Assembly (NCBI RefSeq): GCF_003258705.1
Contig: NZ_CP029480.1
Span: 4,898,001-4,962,000 of the forward strand
Direction: 5' to 3'
DNA length: 64,000 nucleotides
Source: Arcticibacterium luteifluviistationis
GTDB taxonomy: Bacteria > Bacteroidota > Bacteroidia > Cytophagales > Spirosomataceae
Of this stretch, positions 1-10,395 are shown piece after piece. Positions within the stretch are counted from its first letter, which is position 1, and every line of letters starts with the position of its first letter. A model generated the notes under the pieces. It had not been told where the DNA came from. It was given only the letters and a program-made list of their open reading frames with translations, and ran no database searches. Position numbers and translations under genes: made by a program.

Positions 1-930
1 GACGAATTAAAAGGAGAAATCATAGGAGATAGACTTTGGGACGAATACAAAAGCTGGCCTATGTACTCTAAGTTTTTTGATAACATGGGGCCACTTCCTC
101 ATCATATCCATCATAATGACGAAAAAGCAGCATTAGTTGGTCAAAATGGTAAGCCAGAAGCTTATTATTTCCCTCCTCAGCTTAATAATCACGGTGGAGA
201 TTTCCCTTATACATTCTTTGGAATAACACCGGGTACTACAAAAGAGCAAATCAAGGAATGCTTGATGAACTTCTCAAAAGGCGATAATAAAATTACTAAT
301 TACTCGGCTGCACAAAGATTAGAGCCAGGTACAGGATGGTATGTTCCACCAGGAGTATTGCACGCACCGGGCAGCCTTTGTACGTATGAACCACAGAAAG
401 CTTCCGACATTTTTGCGATGTATCAAAGCTTGGTGAACGAAGCCATTGTTCCTGAAGAATTACTTTGGAAAGGAACACCAAAAGACAAAATTGGCGATTA
501 TGATGAACTAGTAAGTGTGATAGACTGGGAGCTTAACACAGACCCAAATATTGTAGAAAAGTTCTTCATGCTGCCTAAGCCAGTAAAACCAGTAGCTGAA
601 ATGGAAGCTGAAGGCTATATTGATAACTGGATATGCTATAAAGCCACAGATTTCAGTGCGAAAGAATTAACCATTCTTCCGGGTGCTACAGTTACGGTGA
701 AAGATTCTGCCGCTTATGGAATGATAGTAATGCAAGGTCACGGAAAAATGGGCGAATGGAACATAGAAACACCAGCTTTGATAAGATTCGGGCAGCTGAC
801 TAATGACGAGTTTTTTGTTACAGAAAAAGCAGCCAAAGAAGGGGTAACTATTACCAACTATTCGGCAAATGACCCTATAGTAATCTTAAAGCACTTTGGA
901 CCTAACAATCCAGACTTAGTGATAGAATAA
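1..930 (+). CDS. ManA-like cupin protein (class I phosphomannose isomerase-like), 5' end cut by window
   Basis: The frame is open to base 1, so the ATG at 61 is internal and the true start lies outside. The N-terminal half has a cupin metal site, HHIHHND followed about a dozen residues later by GKPE, the same spacing as the His/Glu zinc ligands of class I mannose-6-phosphate isomerases. A second cupin-like half ([12 protein letters not shown]) follows. Proteins of this family isomerise hexose phosphates, but this member is divergent and its substrate is not known. It sits 29 bases ahead of a TIM-barrel isomerase and a Gfo/Idh dehydrogenase, probably in one operon for sugar breakdown. The fold call is fairly safe; the reaction is inference. 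Confidence 0.7.
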   Translation, partial: DELKGEIIGDRLWDEYKSWPMYSKFFDNMGPLPHHIHHNDEKAALVGQNGKPEAYYFPPQLNNHGGDFPYTFFGITPGTTKEQIKECLMNFSKGDNKITNYSAAQRLEPGTGWYVPPGVLHAPGSLCTYEPQKASDIFAMYQSLVNEAIVPEELLWKGTPKDKIGDYDELVSVIDWELNTDPNIVEKFFMLPKPVKPVAEMEAEGYIDNWICYKATDFSAKELTILPGATVTVKDSAAYGMIVMQGHGKMGEWNIETPALIRFGQLTNDEFFVTEKAAKEGVTITNYSANDPIVILKHFGPNNPDLVIE

Positions 931-959
931 AACAAATTTTCAACCCAAATTATAGAATA

Positions 960-1994
960 ATGAGTAATAATAATTATCCAAAGCTCCATAATGCTACATG
1001 GCCAGGAATAGTAGGAAAAGGACCAGATTCTGAGCCTACCATTGCCCTAGATAACATGTTAAAAATGACTGCCGCTGCCGAGGTTGACGGTGTCAAATTT
1101 GACGGTGTAGACATTGGTCTTTTTGACCCACATTATGATTTAGATACTTCTGATGATGGTGTTAAAAGATTGGCTGACAAAGTAGCAGCTTATGACCTAG
1201 AAATAGGAACCTTAGTAGCTCCTATCTGGGGAGGTCCTGCAATGGGAACCAAAGAGCAGCGTACAGAATTTGTAGAAATGGTACGTAAATCATGTGAGGT
1301 AGGTCAAAAACTTAGAGCACTTGGTATCAGACCAAATGGCGTAGTAAGAATAGATTCTGCCAGCAGTGTAGCCGACTGGGCAAAAGACCCAAAAGCTAAT
1401 TCAAAACTGATAGCAGAAACTTTCCGCGAAGCTTGTGATGTAGCTGCAGATTTTGGAGAAAGATTAGCCGCCGAAGGTGAAATTTGCTGGGGAGGCATGC
1501 AAAGCATGGATTATATGCTTGAAACCTTCGAAATGGTAGATAGAAAAAACATTGGTTTCCAAGCCGACATGTCGCATACTACACTCTATCTGTTAGGCTA
1601 CAACGCTCCTGAGCATAGAGTTTTACCAAAAGACTTTAACTGGGACGACCGTGAAACTTTCTTAGCAGGACTTAAGAAAATAACGGATAAACTAAGACCA
1701 TGGACTATAGATTTCCATGTGGCTCAAAATGACGGTACTGTTCACGGAACTGGCTCTCATGACAAAACTGGCCGCCACTGTCAAGCTACTGACCCTAATG
1801 GTAAGTTAGACATTGCTAATGACGCTGGTTACTGGTTAAGAGATGGCTCAGGAGAATTGACTAAAGCATTCAAGCATATTTGCTGGGATGGCTGCATGTT
1901 CTCAAACGACATCATGACACAGCCTAAAACGTGGAATGATATCTTGGCAGCAATGATTAAAGTAAGAGAGCAGCACGGCTGGAACGAAGCCTAG
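960..1994 (+). CDS. TIM-barrel sugar isomerase/epimerase
   Basis: A 344-residue protein of the xylose-isomerase-like TIM-barrel superfamily (AP endonuclease 2 fold). The acidic and histidine positions expected at barrel strand ends are visible in [15 protein letters not shown] and [10 protein letters not shown], consistent with a divalent-metal site. There is no signal peptide, so it acts in the cytoplasm. It follows the ManA-like gene after 29 bases and precedes the Gfo/Idh gene by 35 bases, so the three are likely cotranscribed. The family interconverts keto and aldo sugars or epimerises them; the substrate here cannot be read from sequence. It is shorter than RhaI-type L-rhamnose isomerases (over 400 residues), so I do not call it that. 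Confidence 0.75.
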   Translation: MSNNNYPKLHNATWPGIVGKGPDSEPTIALDNMLKMTAAAEVDGVKFDGVDIGLFDPHYDLDTSDDGVKRLADKVAAYDLEIGTLVAPIWGGPAMGTKEQRTEFVEMVRKSCEVGQKLRALGIRPNGVVRIDSASSVADWAKDPKANSKLIAETFREACDVAADFGERLAAEGEICWGGMQSMDYMLETFEMVDRKNIGFQADMSHTTLYLLGYNAPEHRVLPKDFNWDDRETFLAGLKKITDKLRPWTIDFHVAQNDGTVHGTGSHDKTGRHCQATDPNGKLDIANDAGYWLRDGSGELTKAFKHICWDGCMFSNDIMTQPKTWNDILAAMIKVREQHGWNEA

Positions 1995-2029
1995 AAGCTC
2001 GATTTATTCAACCATAAAATTGTTAGAAA

Positions 2030-3193
2030 ATGGCAGAAAAAAAGAAACTAAGAATAGGATTAGTAGGCACCGGCCTAATGGGTAGAACCCATGCAAACGG
2101 ATATAATAGAATTCATAATTTCTTCCCTGATTTAGAATTTGAGCCAGAATTAGTGGCTGTATGCTCTAGAAACGAAGAAAAAGTAAAGGCTTTTGCAGAA
2201 CAATGGAACTTTGCATCGTACGAAACAGATTGGAGAAAACTGATAGCAAGAGATGATATTGACGCCATTGACGTATGCACACCAAACGACAGTCACGCCG
2301 AAATATCAATAGCAGCCGCTGAAGCTGGTAAAATGGTATTATGCGAAAAACCACTTTCTAGAACCATAGAAGAAGGTCAAAAAATGGTAGACGCTGCCGA
2401 AAAAGCTGGTGTAAAAACCACTGTTTGGTATAACTACAGAAGAATTCCGGCTGTTACGCTTGCCAAAAACATTATTGATTCAGGTAAACTGGGTAAAATC
2501 TTCCATTACAGAGGAAACTTCTTGCAAGACTGGACCATCAATGCCGACCTTCCACAAGGTGGTGAAGGACTTTGGCGTATGGATGCTAATGCTGCCGGTT
2601 CTGGTGTTACAGGTGATTTGTTAGCTCACTGTATTGACTCCGCTATGTGGCTTAATGGTGGCATTAAAGATGTATCTGCCGTTACAGAGACTTTTGTAAA
2701 AGAGCGTATGCATCAGCTTACTGGTAAAGTAGAGCCTGTCAAAATTGACGATGCTTGCCTTTTCCATTGCCATTTTGAGAATGGCTCTTTAGGTCTTTTT
2801 GAAGCTACTAGATATGCCAGAGGCCACAAGGCTTTAAAAACATTTGAAATCAATGGTGAGAATGCATCTATCCGTTGGGATTTGCATGACCTGAACAGAC
2901 TAGAATTCTTTGACCATGCTGACGACTCTAAGCTCAGAGGATGGCGTTCTATTCACGTTACAGATGGTGACCATCCGTATATTGACAAATGGTGGATTCC
3001 TGGTTGTGGCATTGGTTGGGAGCACAGTTTTGTGCACCAGGTTGCCGATTTCTTAAAAAGTCTGGAAGATGACAGCGACTGCTCTCCTACTTTCAAAGAA
3101 GCTTTACAAACACAAAAAGTCTGTGAAGCCATCATTGAATCTGCTACAGAGAGAAAATGGGTTGACACCGGTGTTGACGGTCAATTTGTATAA
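2030..3193 (+). CDS. Gfo/Idh/MocA family NAD(P)-dependent oxidoreductase
   Basis: A 387-residue cytoplasmic dehydrogenase. The N-terminal Rossmann motif is [16 protein letters not shown] near residue 10, and the family's EKP motif (CEKPLSRT) is near residue 106, with the typical alpha/beta substrate domain after it. These enzymes oxidise or reduce sugar or inositol hydroxyls with NAD(P)H; the substrate is not determined here. It ends the first three-gene set and is followed by a strong terminator hairpin at 3198-3230 before the ABC importer. The context suggests one step in oxidising the imported sugar. Confidence 0.85.
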   Translation: MAEKKKLRIGLVGTGLMGRTHANGYNRIHNFFPDLEFEPELVAVCSRNEEKVKAFAEQWNFASYETDWRKLIARDDIDAIDVCTPNDSHAEISIAAAEAGKMVLCEKPLSRTIEEGQKMVDAAEKAGVKTTVWYNYRRIPAVTLAKNIIDSGKLGKIFHYRGNFLQDWTINADLPQGGEGLWRMDANAAGSGVTGDLLAHCIDSAMWLNGGIKDVSAVTETFVKERMHQLTGKVEPVKIDDACLFHCHFENGSLGLFEATRYARGHKALKTFEINGENASIRWDLHDLNRLEFFDHADDSKLRGWRSIHVTDGDHPYIDKWWIPGCGIGWEHSFVHQVADFLKSLEDDSDCSPTFKEALQTQKVCEAIIESATERKWVDTGVDGQFV

Positions 3194-3197
3194 ATTA

Positions 3198-3230
3198 AAT
3201 GCAGCCTAGTAAAGCCTAGGCTGCATTTTT
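3198..3230 (+). terminator. Rho-independent terminator after the Gfo/Idh gene
   Basis: Inverted repeat with a 12-bp stem (core GCAGCCTAG paired with CTAGGCTGC, plus three A-T pairs), a 6-base loop and a trailing T run. It separates the first three genes from the ABC importer. Confidence 0.85.
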
Positions 3231-3241
3231 CATAAAACCCT

Positions 3242-4717
3242 ATGCCCCTTCTTCAAATCTCTCAGATTTCAAAATCCTTTTCCGGAATTAAGGTTCTAGA
3301 AAACATCTCTTTTGACCTAAAGTCAGGCGAGGTACATGCTCTTATGGGAGAAAATGGTGCAGGTAAATCTACCCTCATGAAAATACTCATGGGATTGCTA
3401 AAAGCAGATACCGGAAGTATTCATCTGGAAGGCGAAGACATCACAAAAATGGATGTGCAAGAAACCTTAAAAAAAGGTATTGCCATGATTCATCAAGAAA
3501 TTTTGATGGTACCTGAGTTGAGCATTGCTCAAAACATCTTTTTAGGAAAAGAAACCTCCACTTTTTCCTTTTTAAAGGAGAAGCATATCAATCAGCAAAC
3601 ACAAGAGCTTTTTGACAACATTGGTTTGACGCTAAATCCTAAAACCAAGATGAAGGATTTGAGCATAGCTCAAATGCAAATGGTGGAAATAGTAAAAGCC
3701 ATTTCAAATGAGGCTAAAATCATCATTATGGATGAGCCCACCTCTGCTCTATCTGATAAAGAGGTAGCCAAGCTTTTTAAAATCATCAAAGACCTTAAAA
3801 GTAGAAATGTAGCCATAGTCTATATTTCTCACAAAATGGATGAAATTTTCCAAATAGCAGACAGAATAACCGTGCTACGAGATGGAAACTACATAGGAAC
3901 TAAAACAGTAAAGGAATTAAACAACAAAACCCTCATTACCATGATGGTGGGTAGAGAAATTGACAGTATTTATCCAGAATCACATGCCGAAATAGGTGAA
4001 ACAATACTGGAAGTAAAGGATTTGACTTCTAGAGGTAAGTTTGAAAACATCAATTTTGAATTAAAAGAAGGCGAGGTATTAGGCTTAGCAGGTTTAGTAG
4101 GTGCTGGAAGAACAGAAGTAGCCAGAGTTATAGCTGGACTAGATAAGTTTAATAGTGGGAAAATAATACTAGAAGGTGCTGAACTAAAGCTCAAAAGCCC
4201 TAAAGATGCCATTGCTAATAAAATAGGTTATGTAAGCGAAGACCGAAAAGCATTAGGTTTTATTCCAGACCTCTCGGTCAATGAGAATCTCACTTTGGCC
4301 AGTTTACCAATATACGCCAACGGTGCCTTCCCTGTCAAAAACCGTGAAGAAAGTGTTGGCAATCACATGGTAAAAGACCTAAAAATCAAAACTAATGGTC
4401 TCACGCAAAGCGTAGGAAGCCTAAGCGGCGGAAATCAACAAAAAGTGGTAATTGGAAAAGTACTATTAACTTCTCCCAAAGTCATTATTTTAGATGAACC
4501 TACACGAGGCATTGACATTGGAGCTAAATTTGAAATTTATAAGCTTATCAGAACCCTTAGTCAAAATGGAATTGCAATTATCATGATTTCTTCCGAGTTG
4601 CCAGAGGTACTCGGCATGAGCGACAGAATAGTGGTACTGTCTGAAGGAAAACAAACCGCTATATTATCAGGAAAAGAAGCCACTCAAGAAAACATTATGC
4701 ACTATGCAATTCACTAA
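3242..4717 (+). CDS. Sugar ABC importer ATPase, RbsA-like, two ABC domains
   Basis: A 491-residue fused double ATPase that powers monosaccharide import. The first domain has Walker A GENGAGKST near residues 36-44 and a clear Walker B (IIIMDEPTSAL) but a weak signature (LSIAQMQM). The second has a degenerate Walker A (GLVGAGRTE, about 285-293), a good signature (LSGGNQQK) and Walker B (VIILDEPTRGIDIG). A degenerate second Walker A is normal for RbsA/XylG/MglA. The 3' end overlaps the permease gene by 14 bases, so the two are translationally coupled. Bacteroidota mostly take up glycans by SusCD, so a full CUT2 importer is noteworthy. Confidence 0.93.
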   Translation: MPLLQISQISKSFSGIKVLENISFDLKSGEVHALMGENGAGKSTLMKILMGLLKADTGSIHLEGEDITKMDVQETLKKGIAMIHQEILMVPELSIAQNIFLGKETSTFSFLKEKHINQQTQELFDNIGLTLNPKTKMKDLSIAQMQMVEIVKAISNEAKIIIMDEPTSALSDKEVAKLFKIIKDLKSRNVAIVYISHKMDEIFQIADRITVLRDGNYIGTKTVKELNNKTLITMMVGREIDSIYPESHAEIGETILEVKDLTSRGKFENINFELKEGEVLGLAGLVGAGRTEVARVIAGLDKFNSGKIILEGAELKLKSPKDAIANKIGYVSEDRKALGFIPDLSVNENLTLASLPIYANGAFPVKNREESVGNHMVKDLKIKTNGLTQSVGSLSGGNQQKVVIGKVLLTSPKVIILDEPTRGIDIGAKFEIYKLIRTLSQNGIAIIMISSELPEVLGMSDRIVVLSEGKQTAILSGKEATQENIMHYAIH

Positions 4718-5642
4718 AAGCCTAAAAGAATACGGCATACTTATTTCCTTCATAGTCACCTGTGCTATACTTTCTATTGCTACACCGCAGTTTTTAAGTG
4801 TAGCCAACTGGACCATCATTATCACCCAAGTTTCCATAAACGCCTTATTGGCTTTTGGAGTAACTTTTGTCATCATCACTGGTGGTATCGACCTCTCCAT
4901 TGGTTCCATAGTGGCAGTAACTGGTGTGGTAGCGGCCTCGCTTGCCCAAAATGGCGACTACCCCGTTATAGTAGCTGTGATAGGAGGACTAATGGCAGGA
5001 CTTGCCTTTGGTCTATTAAACGGATTTCTCGTTACTAAAAGTAAGATTGCCCCATTTATAGTAACGCTAGGTACTATGACCATTGGTAGAGGTTTGGCTC
5101 TAATATTAAGCAAAGGAAGACCCGTTTCTAACCTATCAGACAGCTTTAACTTTATTGGTAATGGCAAAATAGCTGGACTTCCAGTTCCTATTATCATTCT
5201 AATTATTGTCTTCATTATATGTTCCATAGCTCTTCGTAAAACTATTTTCGGTAGATATATTTATGCCATAGGTGGCAATGAAGATGCCGCTTGGGCATCC
5301 GGAATTAGTGTTGACAAAATCAAATTAGCGGCTTATGCTATTTGTGGAGCATTAGCTGGTTTAGCAGGAATTTTATTGACCGCCAGAATAAACACAGGTC
5401 AGCCGAACTCAGGAATGGGTTTTGAACTAGACGCTATTGCGGCTGTAGTTATTGGTGGTACCAGCACCACAGGTGGTCGAGGAACTATGATAGGTACCCT
5501 CATCGGGGTTTTGCTTATTGGTGTCATAAACAACGGACTCGACCTTATGAACGTAACTTCTTATTACCAGCAGGTCATTATGGGTGTCATCATCATTGGT
5601 GCTGTATTGATGGACAGCTGGAATCAAAAAACTAGAAACTAA
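4704..5642 (+). CDS. Sugar ABC importer permease, RbsC-like
   Basis: A 312-residue inner-membrane protein with about eight to ten hydrophobic segments. It shows the RbsC-family cytoplasmic motif around AIGGNEDAAWASGISVDK and the conserved GGTSTTGGRGTMIGTLIG loop. It forms the channel that works with the upstream two-domain ATPase and the downstream binding lipoprotein. It starts inside the end of the ATPase gene (14-base overlap) and ends 9 bases before the binding-protein gene, so all three form one operon. Confidence 0.93.
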   Translation: MQFTKSLKEYGILISFIVTCAILSIATPQFLSVANWTIIITQVSINALLAFGVTFVIITGGIDLSIGSIVAVTGVVAASLAQNGDYPVIVAVIGGLMAGLAFGLLNGFLVTKSKIAPFIVTLGTMTIGRGLALILSKGRPVSNLSDSFNFIGNGKIAGLPVPIIILIIVFIICSIALRKTIFGRYIYAIGGNEDAAWASGISVDKIKLAAYAICGALAGLAGILLTARINTGQPNSGMGFELDAIAAVVIGGTSTTGGRGTMIGTLIGVLLIGVINNGLDLMNVTSYYQQVIMGVIIIGAVLMDSWNQKTRN

Positions 5643-5651
5643 ACAGATTAT

Positions 5652-6569
5652 ATGAAATCATTAAAACTACTATTTTTTGCAGGTCTTATTTCGCTCACCG
5701 CATGTGGTCCAGCAGAAGACGATGGCAAACTAGTCATTGGAGTTACCATGCTCAGCATGCAAAACGAGTTCATTGTCAATGTAGCTGACGAGATGCAAAA
5801 AAAGGCAGATGAGATGGGTGTAAAACTCATCACGGTGGATGCCGAAAGGTCTGCCCTTAAACAAATGGAACAGGTAGAAAGCTTCATAGCCCAAGGTGTA
5901 GATGCCATTATTCTAAACCCTTGTGAAGTAGAAGCCAGTTCTCCTGCAGTATCTAGAGCCATAGCTGCTGGTATTCCTATTGTCAATGTCAATTCAGAAA
6001 CTACCGCAAAGCCAACGGCTTTTGTAGGTTCTAATGATGTGGAGTCGGCCCGAATAGCGATGAACTACTTAGCCGAAAAAATGAATGGTAAAGGGAACTT
6101 GGTTATGATTCATGGCTTTATGGGACAAGCCGCCCAAATCCAAAGAGAAGAAGGTGCCAAAGAAATATTAAAGGCACATCCTGACATGAAACTTCTGGCA
6201 GAGCAAACTGGAGAATGGGACAGGTCAAAAAGTATGGACTTAATGCAAAACTGGATTCAATCTTATGGCGACCAAATTGACGCAGTGTTTGCTCATAATG
6301 ACGAAATGGGCATGGGAGCCGTTAAAGCACTTCAAAATGCGGGTATGAAAGACCAAGTATTGGTAGTGAGTATTGATGCTATTCAGGATGCTCTTCAAGC
6401 TGTAAAAAAGGGAGAATTGGACGCCACTGTGTTTCAAAATGCTAGGGAGCAAGGTGTAGCAGCGGTGAACACGGCGGTCAAGCTAGCTCAAGGACAAAAA
6501 ACAGAAGAAAAAATTCTTATTCCATTTCAATTAGTAATAAAGGGAAATGTGGATAATTTCTTAAAATAA
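5652..6569 (+). CDS. Sugar ABC importer substrate-binding lipoprotein (RbsB-like)
   Basis: A 305-residue periplasmic binding protein of the LacI/RbsB fold (Peripla_BP_4). The N-terminus is a lipoprotein signal with lipobox LTAC, cysteine at residue 18, instead of the free soluble form usual in Gram-negatives. The mature part starts with KLVIGVTMLSMQNEF and has the family's AVFAHNDEMGMGAVKAL segment. It delivers a monosaccharide to the permease encoded just upstream. The nearby aldolase and kinase point to a 6-deoxy sugar, which is inference. Confidence 0.92.
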   Translation: MKSLKLLFFAGLISLTACGPAEDDGKLVIGVTMLSMQNEFIVNVADEMQKKADEMGVKLITVDAERSALKQMEQVESFIAQGVDAIILNPCEVEASSPAVSRAIAAGIPIVNVNSETTAKPTAFVGSNDVESARIAMNYLAEKMNGKGNLVMIHGFMGQAAQIQREEGAKEILKAHPDMKLLAEQTGEWDRSKSMDLMQNWIQSYGDQIDAVFAHNDEMGMGAVKALQNAGMKDQVLVVSIDAIQDALQAVKKGELDATVFQNAREQGVAAVNTAVKLAQGQKTEEKILIPFQLVIKGNVDNFLK

Positions 6570-6688
6570 ATCATTCATAAATAACTTGTAATAAACAAAC
6601 TACATAGAATACCCATTCTTAGCAGTACAGTAAAGGACGGGATATCTAAGTACACTTAATAATTTAGCATTCAAATAACAGAATCATC

Positions 6689-8794
6689 ATGAACCCTACA
6701 GTTAAAGAATTCAAATACGTAGATTACCTCTGGGACAATAAAAAAGCCGAGGCTCTTAAAGACGACCAAGTTGCCTTATTTTTATATAGATCTAATATTT
6801 TAGGTGCGGACCTCAGAATCACCAATTATGGCGGTGGAAACACAAGCTGTAAAACGATAGAAAAAGACCCACTTACCAACGAAGAAGTAGAGGTAATGTG
6901 GATTAAAGGATCTGGTGGAGATATAGGAACATTGACCCGTTCGGGCATTGCAGGTTTATACACAGAAAGGCTTCGTAACCTTAAAGATGTGTACGGAGGA
7001 CTAGAAGACGAAGACCGTATGGTTGGTCTTTTTAATCATTGCATTTATGACCTTGACAGCCGTGCTCCTTCTATTGACACGCCTCTTCACGGTCTTTTAC
7101 CTTTTGCTCACATTGACCACCTACACCCAGATGCCCTTATTGCGGTAGCTGCTGCTGAAGACAGCGAGAAGGTTACAAAAGAAATTTGGGGAGATACTAT
7201 GGGTTGGGTACCTTGGCAGCGTCCAGGTTTTGACCTTGGTTTACAGTTAGAAAAATGTTTGGCAGAAAATCCAGGCATCAGAGGAATAGTATTGGGTAGT
7301 CACGGTCTATTCACTTGGGCAGACAATTCGTATGATTGCTACATCAATAGCCTTGAGGTTATTGAAATGGCATCAGAGTACATTGAGAAGAAAATAGCAG
7401 AAAAAGGAAGCGTTTTTGGTGGACAAAAAATTGAAAGCCTTGCTAAGCAAGAACGTCTTGATAAAGCCGCTGAACTAATGCCACTTTTACGTGGATTATG
7501 CTCTTCTGAAAACCGCATGATTGGCCACTTCACTGATGCCGATGTGGTTTTAGAATTTATCAATAGTAACGATTTGGCAAGACTGGCTCCTATGGGAACC
7601 TCTTGTCCTGACCATTTCTTGAGAACTAAGATTCAGCCTTTGGTATTGACACTTAATGCTAATGAAGATTTATCTGACTCAGCAGCAGTTTTGGCGAAGT
7701 TAGAACCAGCTTTTGAAGCTTACAGAAATGAGTACCAAGCTTATTATGACACTTGTAAAAAAGCAAATAGCCCAGCGGTAAGAGATGCCAATCCGGTCAT
7801 TATTATTTACCCAGGTGTAGGTATGTTTAGCTTCGCAAAAAACAAGCAAACTACCCGTGTAGCTAGTGAGTTTTATGTCAATGCCATTAATGTAATGCGT
7901 GGTGCTGAAGCTATTACTTCTTACACATCATTGCCAAGACAAGAAGCATTTGACATTGAATATTGGTTATTAGAGGAAGCGAAGCTTTCTAGAATGCCTA
8001 AAGAAAAGCCACTTTCAAGAAAAGTAGCTTTTGTAACTGGTGCAGGTGGTGGAATAGGTAAAGCCATTGCAGATAAATTAGCAGAAGAAGGAGCCAATGT
8101 GTTCTTAACTGACATAGCCGAAGATAGACTAAAAGAAGCCGTAGCTACTTACCCTGCCGACACTGCAGCTTATGCCGTATGTGACGTAACAGATAGCAAT
8201 TCTGTGGTAGAAGCTTACAAAGCAGCTTCACTAGAGTTTGGTGGTGTAGACATCATAGTACACAGTGCCGGACTTGCCATTTCTAAGCCATTGGTAGAAA
8301 CTACTGACGCCGACTGGGATATTCTTCAGAAAGTATTGGTAAAAGGTCAATTTGAACTTGCCAAACAAGCTGTAGGCGTACTTCGTAAGCAAAACCTTGG
8401 AGGAGACTTCATTAGCATCGCTAGTAAAAACGGATTAGTAGCAGGGCCAAACAACGTAGCTTACGGTACCTCAAAAGCCGCTCAGCAGCACATGGCAAGA
8501 TTACTTGCTGCAGAGTTAGGACCAGAGAAAATTCGTGTAAACACAGTCAATCCTGACGGCGTGATAGTAGGTAGTAAAATATGGGAAGGTGCATGGGCAG
8601 AAGGCAGAGCCAAAGCTTATGGCATCAAAGTAGAAGAACTACCAGCTCACTACGCCAAGAGAAACTTAATGAATGAAATTATTTATCCAGCCGATATAGC
8701 CAACGGAGTTTTTGCTCTAGTAGCCATATTAGATAAAAGCACTGGAAACATTATTAATGTGGACGGTGGTATGGCAAACGCATTTGTCAGATAA
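6689..8794 (+). CDS. Bifunctional rhamnulose-1-phosphate aldolase / alcohol dehydrogenase
   Basis: A 701-residue fusion. The N-terminal class II aldolase domain (to about residue 430) has the zinc-binding cluster HIDHLH near residues 141-146 and would split L-rhamnulose 1-phosphate into dihydroxyacetone phosphate and L-lactaldehyde. The C-terminal short-chain dehydrogenase domain (about 446-701) has the cofactor motif VTGAGGGIG and the active-site YGTSK (Tyr592, Lys596) and would oxidise the lactaldehyde. This is the architecture known from Bacillus and Bacteroidota rhamnose loci (TIGR02632 type). L-fuculose 1-phosphate is a possible alternative substrate. It follows the importer by 119 bases and precedes an FGGY kinase. 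Confidence 0.9.
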   Translation: MNPTVKEFKYVDYLWDNKKAEALKDDQVALFLYRSNILGADLRITNYGGGNTSCKTIEKDPLTNEEVEVMWIKGSGGDIGTLTRSGIAGLYTERLRNLKDVYGGLEDEDRMVGLFNHCIYDLDSRAPSIDTPLHGLLPFAHIDHLHPDALIAVAAAEDSEKVTKEIWGDTMGWVPWQRPGFDLGLQLEKCLAENPGIRGIVLGSHGLFTWADNSYDCYINSLEVIEMASEYIEKKIAEKGSVFGGQKIESLAKQERLDKAAELMPLLRGLCSSENRMIGHFTDADVVLEFINSNDLARLAPMGTSCPDHFLRTKIQPLVLTLNANEDLSDSAAVLAKLEPAFEAYRNEYQAYYDTCKKANSPAVRDANPVIIIYPGVGMFSFAKNKQTTRVASEFYVNAINVMRGAEAITSYTSLPRQEAFDIEYWLLEEAKLSRMPKEKPLSRKVAFVTGAGGGIGKAIADKLAEEGANVFLTDIAEDRLKEAVATYPADTAAYAVCDVTDSNSVVEAYKAASLEFGGVDIIVHSAGLAISKPLVETTDADWDILQKVLVKGQFELAKQAVGVLRKQNLGGDFISIASKNGLVAGPNNVAYGTSKAAQQHMARLLAAELGPEKIRVNTVNPDGVIVGSKIWEGAWAEGRAKAYGIKVEELPAHYAKRNLMNEIIYPADIANGVFALVAILDKSTGNIINVDGGMANAFVR

Positions 8795-8810
8795 TTCAAG
8801 CACAAAAAGT

Positions 8811-8845
8811 AAAACACTAGTACCGCATGGTGCTAGTGTTTTTTC
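8811..8845 (+). terminator. Rho-independent terminator after the aldolase/dehydrogenase
   Basis: A 14-bp stem, with a core of ACACTAGTACC pairing with GGTGCTAGTGT, a GCAT loop and a T-rich tail. The kinase gene downstream therefore probably has its own promoter or depends on read-through. Confidence 0.9.
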
Positions 8846-8902
8846 TTAATACACTTCAAGAATAATTATATATCTTCCTTTTTGAAAATTTAGCATTTAC
8901 GA

Positions 8903-10273
8903 ATGAAACAGAAGGTCACCGCCGTTTTTGATATTGGCAAAACCAATAAGAAGATTTTCCTTTTTAATAAGAACTTCCAAGAGGTTCATAAAGAGTACAT
9001 TCGTTTTGATGAAACTGTAGACGAAGACGGATACCCTTGTGAAGATATTGACAAGTTAAAAACGTGGATAGTAGACACTTTTGACAATATTCTGAAGGCT
9101 GATAAATATGAAATCACAAGCCTAAACTTCTCTACCTACGGAGCTAGTTTTGTGCATATTGGTTATGATGGCCAAGTGGTGGCTCCGCTATATAATTATA
9201 CCAAACCGTATGATGCCAAAATAGAAGCAAAATTTTACAGAAAGTATGGCCCGATTGCCAAATTCTGTCAAGAAACAGGCTCTTCAAAATTGGGAAATTT
9301 AAACTCTGGATTGCAGATATATCTGCTCAAGTATCAACAGCCAGAGCTTTTCAAAAAGATAAAATACTCGCTTCACCTTCCACAATTTGTCAGTTACTTA
9401 TTCACTGGAATTCCACTTAGTGAATACACCAGCATAGGCTGTCATACTGCACTTTGGGATTACAAAAAGCAAGATTACCATACATGGGTTTATGAAGAAG
9501 GTATTAATGAAAAGCTACCAAGCATAGTACCTACCGAAAGTAGTATCAACATGAACTACAAAGGGCACAAAATGAAAATTGGTGTGGGAATTCATGACAG
9601 TTCCTCTGCCCTAGTTCCTTACCTGAGAAGTTCTAAAAAACCGTTCTTATTAGTATCTACTGGCACATGGGCCATTACCTTAAATCCGTTTAGCGATGGC
9701 ATTTTAAGTGCGACCGATTTAAAGGCCGACTGTCAAAACAACATGCGAATAAACGGCGAAGCCGTAAAAGCCGCAAGACTATTTTTAGGCAATGAATACA
9801 AGCTACAAATAGCCAAACTAACCGAACATTATAAAGTACCCCACGAAACACACCGTACGGTCAAATTCTCAAAGAGTATTTTCAAAAAGCTAAACGAGAA
9901 CTTTAAGCCACATTTTGCTTGGGAAAGCCTCAAAGACTCCGCGGCACCAAAGAAAACTACTTTACCTTTTGAAAGCTTTGAAGAGGCTTACCATCAAATG
10001 ATGCAGGAGCTAGTAAAGCTTCAGGTGAAAAACATTGACATGGCAAAAGGGAAAGCGAAATTGGAAAGGATATATATTGACGGAGGTTTTTCCGACAACG
10101 ACATCTACATAAAACTGCTGAGTCACTACCTAAGCCCTATGGAGCTTAAAACTACCGATTCGTCTTTAGGATCTGCCTTAGGTGCTGCCATAGCTATCTC
10201 TGATGTTACGCTTAATCCAAAGTTCCTAAAGAAAAACTACTCGCTTAAAAAGCATAAGGCCGTGAGTTTGTAA
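8903..10273 (+). CDS. FGGY-family carbohydrate kinase (rhamnulokinase-like)
   Basis: A 456-residue cytoplasmic sugar kinase. The phosphate-1 loop FDIGKTNKK opens the protein, a STYGASFVHIG segment lies in the first domain, and the adenosine-binding region (STGTWAITLNPF, then IDGGFSDN) is in the second. These kinases phosphorylate ketoses such as L-rhamnulose or L-fuculose with ATP. The gene sits just after the rhamnulose-1-phosphate aldolase fusion, which would use its product, so rhamnulokinase is the best guess, but specificity is not provable here. It is separated from the aldolase by a terminator. Confidence 0.85.
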   Translation: MKQKVTAVFDIGKTNKKIFLFNKNFQEVHKEYIRFDETVDEDGYPCEDIDKLKTWIVDTFDNILKADKYEITSLNFSTYGASFVHIGYDGQVVAPLYNYTKPYDAKIEAKFYRKYGPIAKFCQETGSSKLGNLNSGLQIYLLKYQQPELFKKIKYSLHLPQFVSYLFTGIPLSEYTSIGCHTALWDYKKQDYHTWVYEEGINEKLPSIVPTESSINMNYKGHKMKIGVGIHDSSSALVPYLRSSKKPFLLVSTGTWAITLNPFSDGILSATDLKADCQNNMRINGEAVKAARLFLGNEYKLQIAKLTEHYKVPHETHRTVKFSKSIFKKLNENFKPHFAWESLKDSAAPKKTTLPFESFEEAYHQMMQELVKLQVKNIDMAKGKAKLERIYIDGGFSDNDIYIKLLSHYLSPMELKTTDSSLGSALGAAIAISDVTLNPKFLKKNYSLKKHKAVSL

Positions 10274-10395
10274 GTGAATTTCTTAGAGCCAACCTAACTA
10301 AAAATGTTCTAGTCTCTTTGATATTTGGTATAGTATTTGCCTTATTTTGAGAATATCCGCATATAATAAAATTCGTATCCTAAAGATACTTTTAA

